A DNA stretch of 64,000 nt from Bacteroidetes bacterium UBA7674 (GCA_002483105.1 DLHG01000004.1:80581-144580); one strand, 5' to 3'; shown: positions 44,504 to 53,799, counted from the first letter of the stretch. Notes: generated from the letters alone by a model not told the origin. Numbers and translations are program-made.

Positions 44504-44755
44504 TCTAAAAACTATTTGTAAAGTTACGAAGATGTGATGGTGAGTTGCGGGAGTGTGGATATGTTTAGTGTGTATGTAAATCTTAAGCGAAGCCGAGCAG
44601 TGATGTCGTGGTGAGCGGAGTCGAACCATGACGCAGATGAGATGTAGTGAGAAAGCCAGATAAAGCTGAAGAACTATGTTATTTGCTCAACGCGAACCGC
44701 CGAGTCCGGAAGAGGGAGACTCGGCGGGTAATGAGAGAGTAAGCTCACTCACTCT

Positions 44756-44871
44756 TGTCATCCTGAGCCATGCGAACTTAGCGAAGCGATTTCATGAGCG
44801 ATAGCGAATAACAAGGACCTGTCACAACGAGCCCTCATATGGATAGATGTTTCGCTGTGCTCAACATGACA
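44756..44871. repeat. TGTCATCCTGAGC-type intergenic inverted element
   Basis: TGTCATCCTGAGC (44756-44768) and GCTCAACATGACA (44859-44871) are inverted with two mismatches. I recognise this class of intergenic element from Bacteroidota genomes. The segment 44504-44755 between the elements holds no gene that I can support. Confidence 0.55.
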
Positions 44872-44898
44872 GATGATAAATGACATTCCATAACAAAA

Positions 44899-44927
44899 AG
44901 CCGTCCCTACATAATGTCGGGACGGCT
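44899..44927 (-). terminator. Terminator after S8 peptidase gene
   Basis: Minus strand: AGCCGTCCC, 11-base loop, GGGACGGCT, then TTTTG. Confidence 0.85.
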
Positions 44928-44952
44928 CGTAATTATGAGAAAATACTATTGC

Positions 44953-47900
44953 TTATCGTTTCTCTATTTTCCTGGAAACATTCACTTCATTCCCTTTAAG
45001 CTGCAAGGTGTATAGACCTACCGCATAAGGAGCAAGTGAAATCTTCTCCTCAATAGCTCCTGAAAGAACTTTTACTGTACGGCTATGCAAGGTTTGACCT
45101 AAAACATTCTGCACCATGATACTGTAGTCTCCATTCAGCAAACCGGCAGCATTTATATTCACTATATCAGTTGCGGGGTTAGGGAATATGTCAATGTGTT
45201 TATTGAGTGCGGTTGAAGCAGTACTCAACGGGCAAGTCACGTTTATATAGTTCTGCATCAGCATGGTATCAGTTCCGCAGGAATCAGTGACGATCAGTTG
45301 CACCGCGAAGCTACCTTCAGTAAGGTAGAGAATACTTGGAGCCTGCGCATTACTGATAAATGGTGCACCACCATCTACATATATCGTCCATTCATAGGTA
45401 GCTGTTCCCGATGTATGAGATGTATCTATGAAGTCCACATTCAGCGGGCACATACCTGACGTCTGTGAAGCATAGAAACCCGCAATAGGATCTACACACG
45501 GAGGCAATACGACAAATGTCATTGTATCTGTTCGCGGGCATCCGTTACCGTCTGTTACCGTTACTGTATATACAGTTGTAACCGGCGGATTGGCGAACGG
45601 ATTGGCCAGTGTAGCGTTATCCAGGTCAACTGCAGGTGCCCAGCTGTATGTTATCGGGTTAAGCCCTGTACCGGTAGGGCTGCCACCGATGGTACTACCG
45701 AAGCCGGGTGCCATTACAACTGTTGGCCCTGCATCAGCGTCAGGTACGGGATTGATAGTGATGCTCACTGCATCAGTGCCGACGCAGGTAGTTCCAATGT
45801 TTGTCACAGTTAGTGTATATGTTATCGGGCTAGTTGCTGTAGTTACAGGCATTGCCGCGGTGGTGCTGTTCAGGTCTGTAGCAGGTGCCCAGCTATACGC
45901 ATATCCCGGTACTAACGGAGTACCGATAGTAGTAGGATAACCACTGCACATCAATTGATCCAACCCTGCATTGGCATTTGGCAATGAATTCACCGTCACC
46001 GTTACCTGCGCTGTATCCTGGCAACCAAAAGAATTGGTTCTTGTAAGTGTATATGTTGTAGTAACAAGCGGTGACGCTGTAGGCTGTGAAAAATTCGGAT
46101 TATTCAATCCTGTTGCAGGAGACCAGCTATAGGTATTACCCGCAGTGAAAGGCGAACCTATCTGCACTGAAGTTCCTGAGCAAATAGCCTGGTTAGTTCC
46201 GGCATTAGCCACAGGTAACGGATTGACAGTTATTGTAACATTTGAACAGTTTGAGTTGCATATACCATTTTCCGCGCGCACATAGTAAGTAGTACTGACG
46301 GTAGGGCTTACTGAAATGCTTGCCCCTGTTCCTATTTGTGTACCGTTGCAACTACCTGTACGCCATACCCAGGTAGCACCCGTGCTGAGTGTACCATTTA
46401 CCGTAAGTGTAGAGCTATTGCCGGTACAGATAGCTGTCGGCGATGCTGTGATGCCTGTAGGATTGTTTGGCTGCGGCGTTACATTCACCGTCACTGCATT
46501 ACTTGCAGCGGATGTACCGCAGGTATTAGTAGCTGTAGCAGTATAAGTGCCCGTGGTGTTAATGGATGTAGTAATCCCTACATCACTATTGCTCCAGTCG
46601 AAAGTACAACCCGTACAAGGATTGGATACGGTAAGTGTAGCAGGACTGACAGAGCAGATAGCCAAAGGACCCGCAGGTGTTACTACCGGTGTAACAGGTA
46701 ATGGGAGTATCGTTACCGCTACGCTATTACTTGCTGCCGATGTACCGCACATATTTGTAGCAGTGGCTGTATAGTTGCCTACCGAACTTATAGATTGAGT
46801 AGTGCCGTTGCCGCCGTTACTCCAGTTGAATGTACAACCGGTGCATGGATTGCTGATCGTTAATGTCTGTGAGTTACCGGTACAGATATTTACCGGACCG
46901 GCCGGCGTTACTGTTGGCACCACCGGTAACGGATTAACTGTTACCGCTACACTATTACTGGCTATTGATGTGCCGCAGGAATTGGTTGCAGTAACTGTAT
47001 AGTTGCCCGTTGTGCTGATAGTCTGTGTGGTACCTGTACCACCGTTGCTCCAGTTGAACGTACAACCCGAACATGGATTCGTGACTGTCAATACTTGTGT
47101 ATTGCCTGCACATAATGTTACAGGGCCTACTGGTGTTACTATAGGTACTACAGGAACCGGGTTCACCGTAACGGCAACACTGTTGCTGGCTGCTGATGTT
47201 CCACAGCCGTTCGTAGCTGTTACTGTAGTAGTGCTTGTTGTGCTGATCACATTGGTAGTACCTGTGCCGCCACCACTCCACGTGAATGAACAACCACTGC
47301 AAGGATTACTGATCGTCAGTGTTTGTGTATTACCGGAGCATAGTGTTACAGGACCCGCAGGTGTTACCGTTGGTGTAGTTGGTCCGCACTGTGTCGCACA
47401 TATCTGGAAGCCGGTGTTCAGGGTGCTTCCATCCCAGTCGTATACCCGTACATAATAAGTTTGTCCTGATGTAAGTCCTGTTACGGTCATTGTCTCTGTA
47501 CCACCCAGTGTTGTTGCATCCACACATTGCACCAGTGTAAGGCCGCCACAGCTACCGGAGTAAATACCCAGTACTACGTCCGTATTAGCTCCTGATACGC
47601 AGGTAAGTGTTACACCCGTACCGGAAGTGCCCGAAGGAGTAACAGTGTACCAAACGTCAGCAGCCCTGTTGGCAGTAAAGCCGGAACAAACTGATGGTGC
47701 TATTGATTGTGTAGCACGGCAAAGATTGCCGTTGGTATAAGTGCAACTTGCATTAAGTGGAAGGGGAATAGCATTTGCACAGTTATCGTTCGTTGCACCT
47801 GTGCAATTAACCGCCTGTACTGCCTGGTAGGCGTTTACCCTGCCGTAACCCATTTGGCTCGTCCAGGTGCCGTTAGGCTGTCCTGATACACCGGCAGTAT

Positions 47901-49428
47901 AAGTATAACCGCCTACTTTTTCGCAGGTGGTTTCCAGTGCCCAGCGGGCATTGGCTGCCGATAGTGTTGGGTTATTAGAATATAACAACGCCAGCACACC
48001 CGCAGTTGCCGGGCAGGCTGAAGAAGTACCATTAAAGAATGCATAGTAGTCATTGCCGGTGTAGCCATTAGAACCAACGATGTCTGTAGAATACCACCTG
48101 ATACCAGGGGCTCCTACATCCAGGCCTGTACCATAGTCGCAGCCCCAACCTTCACCATCGCTGCAAGAACTTGGTGACTTACGCACATCGCAAAAACTGG
48201 TAGCGCCAACAGCAATAGTATTTGTATTACTGGAAGGATAACCGATAGTAGTAGTATTTGAGTTACCACTGGAACTGCAAAATAATGTACCTGCATTGCT
48301 GCGGCCCAATACAAGCGCATCTGCTATCGCCTGGTCAAATACGGAACTGCTGCTACCACCGCCGGTGGAATTAGAAACGATATCGGCATTCTGGTACGAC
48401 CAGATAGTAGCGTTTGCACGTATGAGGCCGCTGGTTGAGAAGCTACCACCCGAATTTATTATAGTACCTATTTTTACTGCTTTCAGTTGCACACCATAAG
48501 CAACACCTACTGCACCTATACTATTATTACCTGTAGCCGAAATGATACCTGCACAATTGATGCCGTGCGCATCACCCGAAAAGGTTGAAGAGCTGAACCC
48601 GTTGCCTGTAGCATCGAAAGTAGCAGCAAAAGAAACATCAGGGTGTGTAAATTCAGCAGCACTGCCCCAGCAATCATGTATTGCTACGCTAATGCCTGAG
48701 TTGCCGGTCACAATGCCCCAGGCATTTACCACCTCCATATCAGCACCTGCAGTGGCACCGGTGTACTGCCCGGTATTATTAATACCCCATTGGCTGGTGA
48801 AGAACGGGTCGGAGGTATGTAGCTGGAGTGTGTAAATAAAGTCAGGCTCTGCCCACTCAAATTTATTAAGCGATTGAAGGTGCTTAGCTATTTCCAAAGT
48901 ATTGCCTGCAGAATTCTTATTAATACGACAGACATATACATTCTTCATGTTTTGGAATTGTCCTTCTACCGCAAAGTTGAATTGCTGCCCCAGGGTACGC
49001 AGTTCGGCAATGTCTCCATCAGCTTTCAGTTTCACGGTGAGCACATCATAGAGTGCCTGTTCTTCCTTACCATACAAAAGTACCGGAGCCACGTAAGCCA
49101 CATTTGTATTAGCATTCAACGCAGCCAGTGCCTCGTTGTAATCCCGGCCATCTTTCAGCACAGCGAAATACATTACCGGGTGTGGCCTTTTCCATTCTTT
49201 AGCATAAGGCTCAAACAAGCCGGATGTATTGAAATACTGAATAATAGCATCTTCGGAAAAATCGCTATTAAAACTTACAGCTATTTTCTTTTCGTTAAAT
49301 GTAAAATTTACTCTTCCCTCAGGAAGCTGAATGGTGTAATCGTTGTGGGTGAGGTGAATATTCTGACCATGCGCCGCAAGAGGCAATAAGAGTGTCAGAA
49401 AAATAATTGGTAAAAGTATTTTCCTCAT
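44953..49428 (-). CDS. Secreted S8 (subtilisin) peptidase with Cys-rich Ig-like repeats and T9SS domain
   Basis: 1491 residues. Signal peptide 1-21. A propeptide-like domain runs to about 205. The S8 domain (about 210-540) has Asp252, His288 (DAHGINCAG) and Ser469 (FNGTSSACPA), with oxyanion Asn353. Asp252 lies in HDCWGSAAEFTHPDV, not the usual DTG. A PPC-like domain follows. Four 75-residue repeats (about 685-990), each with four Cys, are followed by about four Ig/PKD-like repeats to about 1320. The end (IDIFPNPATDIVNINA, GLYTLQL) is a T9SS type A domain. Likely a large surface or shed protease. Confidence 0.9.
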   Translation of the reverse strand: MRKILLPIIFLTLLLPLAAHGQNIHLTHNDYTIQLPEGRVNFTFNEKKIAVSFNSDFSEDAIIQYFNTSGLFEPYAKEWKRPHPVMYFAVLKDGRDYNEALAALNANTNVAYVAPVLLYGKEEQALYDVLTVKLKADGDIAELRTLGQQFNFAVEGQFQNMKNVYVCRINKNSAGNTLEIAKHLQSLNKFEWAEPDFIYTLQLHTSDPFFTSQWGINNTGQYTGATAGADMEVVNAWGIVTGNSGISVAIHDCWGSAAEFTHPDVSFAATFDATGNGFSSSTFSGDAHGINCAGIISATGNNSIGAVGVAYGVQLKAVKIGTIINSGGSFSTSGLIRANATIWSYQNADIVSNSTGGGSSSSVFDQAIADALVLGRSNAGTLFCSSSGNSNTTTIGYPSSNTNTIAVGATSFCDVRKSPSSCSDGEGWGCDYGTGLDVGAPGIRWYSTDIVGSNGYTGNDYYAFFNGTSSACPATAGVLALLYSNNPTLSAANARWALETTCEKVGGYTYTAGVSGQPNGTWTSQMGYGRVNAYQAVQAVNCTGATNDNCANAIPLPLNASCTYTNGNLCRATQSIAPSVCSGFTANRAADVWYTVTPSGTSGTGVTLTCVSGANTDVVLGIYSGSCGGLTLVQCVDATTLGGTETMTVTGLTSGQTYYVRVYDWDGSTLNTGFQICATQCGPTTPTVTPAGPVTLCSGNTQTLTISNPCSGCSFTWSGGGTGTTNVISTTSTTTVTATNGCGTSAASNSVAVTVNPVPVVPIVTPVGPVTLCAGNTQVLTVTNPCSGCTFNWSNGGTGTTQTISTTGNYTVTATNSCGTSIASNSVAVTVNPLPVVPTVTPAGPVNICTGNSQTLTISNPCTGCTFNWSNGGNGTTQSISSVGNYTATATNMCGTSAASNSVAVTILPLPVTPVVTPAGPLAICSVSPATLTVSNPCTGCTFDWSNSDVGITTSINTTGTYTATATNTCGTSAASNAVTVNVTPQPNNPTGITASPTAICTGNSSTLTVNGTLSTGATWVWRTGSCNGTQIGTGASISVSPTVSTTYYVRAENGICNSNCSNVTITVNPLPVANAGTNQAICSGTSVQIGSPFTAGNTYSWSPATGLNNPNFSQPTASPLVTTTYTLTRTNSFGCQDTAQVTVTVNSLPNANAGLDQLMCSGYPTTIGTPLVPGYAYSWAPATDLNSTTAAMPVTTATSPITYTLTVTNIGTTCVGTDAVSITINPVPDADAGPTVVMAPGFGSTIGGSPTGTGLNPITYSWAPAVDLDNATLANPFANPPVTTVYTVTVTDGNGCPRTDTMTFVVLPPCVDPIAGFYASQTSGMCPLNVDFIDTSHTSGTATYEWTIYVDGGAPFISNAQAPSILYLTEGSFAVQLIVTDSCGTDTMLMQNYINVTCPLSTASTALNKHIDIFPNPATDIVNINAAGLLNGDYSIMVQNVLGQTLHSRTVKVLSGAIEEKISLAPYAVGLYTLQLKGNEVNVSRKIEKR
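46465..47375 (-). repeat. Four tandem 225-bp repeats within S8 peptidase gene
   Basis: Four consecutive units encode the 75-residue repeats, each with an ICTGNSQTLTISNPC-type start and ATNxCGTSAASNS near the end. Identity is high between neighbours, so recent expansion or contraction by recombination is likely. Confidence 0.8.
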
Positions 49429-49453
49429 GTTGTTGTGTGTTGTTGCTGTGCGT

Positions 49454-49461
49454 CAAATATA
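49454..49461 (-). promoter_or_regulatory. -7 promoter box of S8 peptidase gene
   Basis: Minus TATATTTG matches TAnnTTTG, 26 bases before the ATG at 49428. Confidence 0.5.
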
Positions 49462-49579
49462 TATTGCTTTCACTATGAATTTAAGCAAAATTTCACAGAT
49501 AAATGTTAAAGTTGATAATATAATTCGTAGGTTTATTGAACATTAACTCCCAATCATTATACCTTATAAAAGACCCTGC

Positions 49580-50905
49580 ATGAGCCGCTTCCAAAGTATT
49601 TCCTTCCTTTTGTTAACAGTTACGCTTCTATATTCATGCAAAAAAGACCCTGAAGGCCTGGCTGCTTCCACCGTGCAGCTAAATATGTCCGTGCAAAACG
49701 ATAGTATGTTGCTTTCATGGTCGGTGATAGGCAATAAAGAAAGTTTTAATGGTTACTCGGTATATGTAAGAACCGACCCTGACGATACTTCGGAAACGCT
49801 TGTTGCCTTGGTACATGATATGAGCTATACTCATAGAATGCCTGTAAGCTCTTATGTCGCCTACAGGGTATCAGCCAATTACTTCGCACACGGATCCACT
49901 ACTAACCACAAAGTATATAGTAACTACGTAGTGCATAACAGGAGCGATGTAGCGCTGTATGATATAGACCCGATGGATGCCCTCTATGATAATGGCATAC
50001 TATACGTCTTTGATGGCAACAGTACCATTGCAAAATATGATATGTCAGCACACCAGATCGTAAAACAAGTGAGCCTTGGGGGCACTATAACGTACCCGGA
50101 TATAGGAGTACATAACGGGCAAAAGGAAATATACGTGCCCGGAACTGATGGATGGATAGATGTGCTGAATACCAACCTTGATAAAATGGACGAGATATAT
50201 GTTGGGGCCGAAGCATACTCGGTGGTGTACCACGGAGGATATCTATTTACAACCATAAAGGCAGGTACTTTGGTAAAAACAGATGGTAAGCCGATGACCT
50301 ACTACCTACATGTCTATAACAGAACTACCAAGCAATTAGTGAACAATAGCAACAATAATGTTAGGGACAACGCAGAACGCATAAAGAAGATACCGGGTAC
50401 TGATGTAGAATTTTTTGGAGTGGTGGGCAATGCCGCTCTGACCCCGGCTAATAATATCTATGACCTACACTATTACAAGTATGATGCAAACGGGCATTAT
50501 TTGACCGGCAAAAAAGACGAGTCTTATTACCTGGTAACACCTATAATAATGGAGACATATCCTGATGGCAGCAAGATGGTGACTGGTATGAACGGATGCA
50601 GATTTGGTAAGAATCTTATGCTGGGAGGAATGTTCTCTGATGGTGAAATTTCTGGGATACGTAATAGTGCGTTTGGTTTTAACGTTGCAGAGGACCAGAT
50701 ATATACCGGGCTTGGCAGAGCAATAAATGTAGTGAACATGAGCGACAACACTGTACAAAGAACTATAAAGACCTTAGGCTATCCTCATAAAATATTTTTT
50801 GATGCCGGGAAGATTATTTGTGTGAGCCGAAACAGCTATCCTGCTTCCGTCGGTGAATCCGGAATGATAGAACGATCACCATTTATGGTAGAAGTATTCC
50901 AATAA
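49580..50905 (+). CDS. Propeller-like surface lipoprotein, unknown
   Basis: 441 residues with lipobox LLYSC near residue 20 followed by KK. Residues about 30-120 read as a fibronectin-III-like module (LSWSVIGNKESFNGYSVYVR, YRVSANYFAHG). Residues about 125-440 hold YVTN-like strands (DALYDNGILYVFDGN, SVVYHGGYLFTTI, NVVNMSDNTVQRTIKTLG), probably a beta-propeller. No catalytic motif. Lies divergent from the S8 peptidase gene with 150 bases between. Confidence 0.8.
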   Translation: MSRFQSISFLLLTVTLLYSCKKDPEGLAASTVQLNMSVQNDSMLLSWSVIGNKESFNGYSVYVRTDPDDTSETLVALVHDMSYTHRMPVSSYVAYRVSANYFAHGSTTNHKVYSNYVVHNRSDVALYDIDPMDALYDNGILYVFDGNSTIAKYDMSAHQIVKQVSLGGTITYPDIGVHNGQKEIYVPGTDGWIDVLNTNLDKMDEIYVGAEAYSVVYHGGYLFTTIKAGTLVKTDGKPMTYYLHVYNRTTKQLVNNSNNNVRDNAERIKKIPGTDVEFFGVVGNAALTPANNIYDLHYYKYDANGHYLTGKKDESYYLVTPIIMETYPDGSKMVTGMNGCRFGKNLMLGGMFSDGEISGIRNSAFGFNVAEDQIYTGLGRAINVVNMSDNTVQRTIKTLGYPHKIFFDAGKIICVSRNSYPASVGESGMIERSPFMVEVFQ

Positions 50906-50915
50906 AGAAAATAGT

Positions 50916-50940
50916 AAAGGGGCTGCATTGCAGCCCCTTT
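50916..50940. terminator. Bidirectional terminator
   Basis: AAAGGGGCTGCA, one-base loop, TGCAGCCCCTTT between convergent lipoprotein genes. Confidence 0.85.
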
Positions 50941-50967
50941 ATTGAAATTAGTGTGTGACGTCTCTCA

Positions 50968-51474
50968 CTATTGAGACAACTGTATCTTGGTAAAACTACC
51001 ATTCGTTATTTCCATAGAATCGGCAAAGTTGAAAGTATTATTGTTGGAATCGTATTTATACAGTTTTGCCGAGAAGGTTCCCGTCATTTTCTTATCAGCG
51101 GTCAGTTCTGTAACAGTAAGGCTGCCGGAGTGCGACATATACATATTGTTGTTGTCAGGAAAATAGTAGATACGGCCTTTTCCTGCCTGGCGTAGATCTC
51201 CTACAGTATAAGATTGGGCTGTGCTGCCAAATACATCAATGGACAGTTGTACTGCTCCTTCTTCATACTTTACAAAAGTGAACGTATCAGCAAAATAGTA
51301 GCCGCCGCCTTGTTTAGAGATATCCGTTCCGTTTAGCTTCAGGCACACATTACCATCGGGGCATCCTGCGGGTGTACCTCCCGGCGGGGTTGTTGTGGTG
51401 TCCTTCTCGCAGGACATCAGCGCTATACTGCAGAACAATATTGCGGAGAAAATTTTTACACATAGATGTCTCAT
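50968..51474 (-). CDS. Small lipoprotein, unknown
   Basis: 168 residues with lipobox ALMSC near residue 22, then a Thr/Pro/Gly-rich linker and a C-terminal beta-rich domain (VCLKLNGTDISKQGGGYYF, GRIYYFPDNNNMYMSHSG, MTGTFSAKLY). Two extra cysteines (about 38 and 43) may form a disulfide. A full promoter lies upstream. Family not recognised; resembles other short Bacteroidota lipoproteins with a single beta domain. Confidence 0.78.
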   Translation of the reverse strand: MRHLCVKIFSAILFCSIALMSCEKDTTTTPPGGTPAGCPDGNVCLKLNGTDISKQGGGYYFADTFTFVKYEEGAVQLSIDVFGSTAQSYTVGDLRQAGKGRIYYFPDNNNMYMSHSGSLTVTELTADKKMTGTFSAKLYKYDSNNNTFNFADSMEITNGSFTKIQLSQ

Positions 51475-51493
51475 GTCATAAGATTTTATGATT

Positions 51494-51522
51494 CAAAACT
51501 ACAACGCTACTGCTTTTGTCAA
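51494..51522 (-). promoter_or_regulatory. Promoter of small lipoprotein gene
   Basis: Minus strand: TTG (51522-51520), 18-base spacer, TAGTTTTG (51501-51494), 19 bases before the ATG. Confidence 0.7.
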
Positions 51523-51570
51523 TATCCGTAGTACGCGGTATTTTTCAATACCCACCAGTACGGATAATAA

Positions 51571-51604
51571 AAAATCGGTTGCTGGAGTCCCAACAACCGA
51601 TTTC
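51571..51604 (-). terminator. Terminator after desaturase gene
   Basis: Minus strand: GAAATCGGTTG paired with CAACCGATTTT around a partly paired loop, then a T-run. Confidence 0.8.
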
Positions 51605-51629
51605 AATATGTTTAGCTATTAATATAAAA

Positions 51630-52712
51630 CTATGCTGCCACAGCATCAGCTTCGCCCATCTTCTTAAGGTGCGATACGTGCGATGCTATAGCCTGTATCA
51701 TCAGGCGGTGCTCTATGTATGGTACGCCCATCTCTTTGCAAGCCTGTTTCACAATTTTGCTGATCTTAGGATAGTGCGCGTGAGATATCTTGGGGAAGAG
51801 GTGGTGTTCTATCTGGAAGTTCAATCCGCCAACATACCATGTTACGATCTTGTTATTGGTCGCGAAATTAGCAGTTGTCTTCAGCTGGTGCAGTGCCCAC
51901 TCATCTTCCATCCTGTTAGCCGGCATTTGCGCTTCAGGGAAAATAGTTTCTTCCACTGTGTGTGCTAATTGGAAAACGATACTAAGTACAAACCCACCTG
52001 TACAAGTGTAAGTAAGAAAACCAACTAACCATGGCGTGAAGCCAACGAAGTATATTGGTATTGCAATGTACACAGCTATGTAGAACAACTTAAAGCCCCA
52101 GAAGATGATATGATCGGTGATGCTTAGTTTCTTGATAGGTACGGAACCTACCTTGCCGCTGAAATATTTTCTGTAGTCGGTAAAGAACACCCAGAAAACA
52201 TACAACAATGAATATGCCAGCCAGAAATAGTAATGCTGAAACTTGTGTGCTTTATAGCGCTTTTGTGTAGGCGCGAGGCGTAAGAATGGCTTTGCCTCTA
52301 TATCATCATCCACACCGTCGATGTTGGTGTAGGTGTGGTGAATTATGTTGTGCTTATTATTCCACATAAAGCTGCTGGCTCCCAGGAAATCAAGGGTATA
52401 TGCAGCAACCTTATTGAGTGTAGGGCTATTGCTGAAGCTACCATGAGCACCATCATGCATTACATTAAAGCCTATACCTGCGGTAACGATACCCAGCAGC
52501 ATACACTCGATGATAGCCAACCATGTGGGTGGTGTAAAAAATACAAGATGGATATAAAGGGCGAATAAAGACCCGAGAAGAATTACTGCTTTTATATAAA
52601 GAGCGGCGTTGCCGGTAGAATTGATATCTGCATTCTTAAAATATTCACTGACCCTGTTTTTCAGTTCTGTGTGAACTGATAATGTTGAAGATGCAAATTT
52701 TGGTGTTGCCAT
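51630..52712 (-). CDS. Front-end-type membrane fatty acid desaturase
   Basis: 360-residue integral membrane di-iron desaturase. Three histidine boxes are visible: HDGAH near residue 85, HNIIHH near 120 and QIEHH near 305, the last typical of front-end (delta-5/6-like) desaturases. There is no cytochrome b5 domain, so an external electron donor is needed. Four or more hydrophobic helices lie at about 40-60, 65-85, 180-205 and 210-260. The start is ATG 52712; a 14-residue extension upstream would precede the promoter box at 52759. It adjusts membrane lipid unsaturation. A putative small RNA unit lies upstream on the same strand. Confidence 0.92.
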   Translation of the reverse strand: MATPKFASSTLSVHTELKNRVSEYFKNADINSTGNAALYIKAVILLGSLFALYIHLVFFTPPTWLAIIECMLLGIVTAGIGFNVMHDGAHGSFSNSPTLNKVAAYTLDFLGASSFMWNNKHNIIHHTYTNIDGVDDDIEAKPFLRLAPTQKRYKAHKFQHYYFWLAYSLLYVFWVFFTDYRKYFSGKVGSVPIKKLSITDHIIFWGFKLFYIAVYIAIPIYFVGFTPWLVGFLTYTCTGGFVLSIVFQLAHTVEETIFPEAQMPANRMEDEWALHQLKTTANFATNNKIVTWYVGGLNFQIEHHLFPKISHAHYPKISKIVKQACKEMGVPYIEHRLMIQAIASHVSHLKKMGEADAVAA

Positions 52713-52751
52713 AAATAGTATTAATAAAATTGCCTTAAAAAACCGGCAGTG

Positions 52752-52759
52752 CAAAGATA
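52752..52759 (-). promoter_or_regulatory. -7 promoter box of desaturase gene
   Basis: Minus TATCTTTG matches TAnnTTTG about 40 bases before the ATG, so the gene need not depend on the upstream unit. Confidence 0.55.
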
Positions 52760-52865
52760 GGAAAGGAGGTACTTATGCCGTGTTAAATAAGAATGCAAAA
52801 ATAGTGATTTTCGTCAGCTTTATAATATATCGTAATATATTTTACATATTATTACTTCCCTAAGA

Positions 52866-53030
52866 CAAAAAAGGCCCCGGGAAGAAGTTCCCAAGGCTTA
52901 AAATGATAAGCGGGCCTTTGCCAACTCATCACTTCGGGGTTTCAACATTTTACTTTTCATAGCCAAAGTGGTCTTTTAAAAAGGGGCCGGTGGCTGAAAA
53001 TGGGAGGGTTCCCAATTATTAACTGCTGTG
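52866..53030 (-). ncRNA. Putative small RNA with promoter and terminator
   Basis: Minus-strand unit of about 165 bases. A complete promoter lies at 53064-53034. The 3' end is a three-way junction: closing stem AAAGGCCC/GGGCCTTT (52919-52912 with 52877-52870), inner hairpins GCTT/AAGC and GGGAA/TTCCC, then a T-run at 52872-52867. An upstream GGCCCC (52988-52983) could pair with the terminator's last arm and disrupt it. No match to tmRNA, RNase P or other known RNAs seen. Could be a desaturase leader or a free sRNA. Confidence 0.45.
52898..52960 (-). CDS. Possible 20-codon leader peptide
   Basis: ATG at 52960 to TAA at 52898 reads MKSKMLKPRSDE and eight more residues; basic. The stop lies inside the terminator structure, the layout of an attenuator. 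No ribosome-binding site is visible. Weak evidence. Confidence 0.2.
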   Translation of the reverse strand: MKSKMLKPRSDELAKARLSF

Positions 53031-53033
53031 ATA

Positions 53034-53064
53034 CAAACCTATCGAGCCATTGATTACCAAACAA
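53034..53064 (-). promoter_or_regulatory. Promoter of putative small RNA
   Basis: Minus strand: TTG (53064-53062), 20-base spacer, TAGGTTTG (53041-53034). The segment 53065-53212 beyond it holds no gene that I can see. Confidence 0.6.
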
Positions 53065-53212
53065 CCGTCAAAAGACGGAGGTTTGATATATTTTTATTTT
53101 TACTAATATTGATTATCAATGGTTTATGCTTTTAGGAAAAATGTGTATAAGTTTTGTCATTTTAACTTGACAACAGCATTGAGGTTATTTACATTTATGA
53201 AAAAATTATCTT

Positions 53213-53722
53213 ATGCAACAAATGAACTTTCTGATCACCGCGCTTGCGGCACTGATTCCACTTATAATGGGCTTTATCTGGTACAATCCTAAGGTGATGG
53301 GTAATGCCTGGATGAAATCAGCAGGACTTAAAGAAGAACAAATGAAAGGTGGCAATATGGCACTGGTCTTTATACTAACTTATGTTTTCAGCTTTTTCAT
53401 TGCCCTTATATTGAATCCCGTCGTGATCCACCAATATGGACTGATGTCTGTAGTAATGGACCAACCAGGAATGAAGGAACAAGACAAAGCATCAGAGGCA
53501 TATATCTGGTTGCTGGACGCTATGGGCAAATATGGCCATGAATTCCGCACGTTTAAGCATGGTGCATTCCACGGAACTATAGCCGCTATCATGTTTGCGT
53601 TGCCAATATTGGGCATCAATGCCATGTTTGAGCGCAAGGGTGCAAAATATATAATGATAAACGTTGTTTACTGGATAATCACTTTGGCCCTGATGGGTGG
53701 TGTTATCTGCCAATGGACGTAA
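53213..53722 (+). CDS. DUF1761-family membrane protein
   Basis: 169-residue inner membrane protein with four hydrophobic segments (about 5-22, 48-70, 115-135, 145-167) and the DUF1761 pattern GFIWYNPKVMGNAWMKSAG near the N-terminus. The charged insert at about 80-110 is long for the family. ATG 53222 (MNFLITALAAL) is an alternative start. Function unknown. A perfect-palindrome terminator follows. Confidence 0.85.
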   Translation: MQQMNFLITALAALIPLIMGFIWYNPKVMGNAWMKSAGLKEEQMKGGNMALVFILTYVFSFFIALILNPVVIHQYGLMSVVMDQPGMKEQDKASEAYIWLLDAMGKYGHEFRTFKHGAFHGTIAAIMFALPILGINAMFERKGAKYIMINVVYWIITLALMGGVICQWT

Positions 53723-53799
53723 TTCCCCCTCCCTCCCTAAAGGGTGAACCGGGTTAATAATTATTTAGAGCAACAAAATAATTGCAACAAATTTTGAGG

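Noticed and set aside
44360..44629. 89-codon open frame on the minus strand in the repeat-rich gap
   Set aside because: It runs through the 22-bp repeats and GC-rich hairpins, is rich in His/Pro/Arg with no family resemblance, and has no promoter or terminator of its own.
45590..47455. Several long valine-rich open frames on the plus strand inside the S8 peptidase gene
   Set aside because: They are antisense shadows of the repeated, codon-biased Ig-like region; none has a signal, start context or recognisable domain.
52713..53212. tmRNA or RNase P RNA in the 500-base gap
   Set aside because: No tRNA-like T-loop and CCA end and no conserved RNase P core sequence on either strand; only the putative small RNA unit remains.
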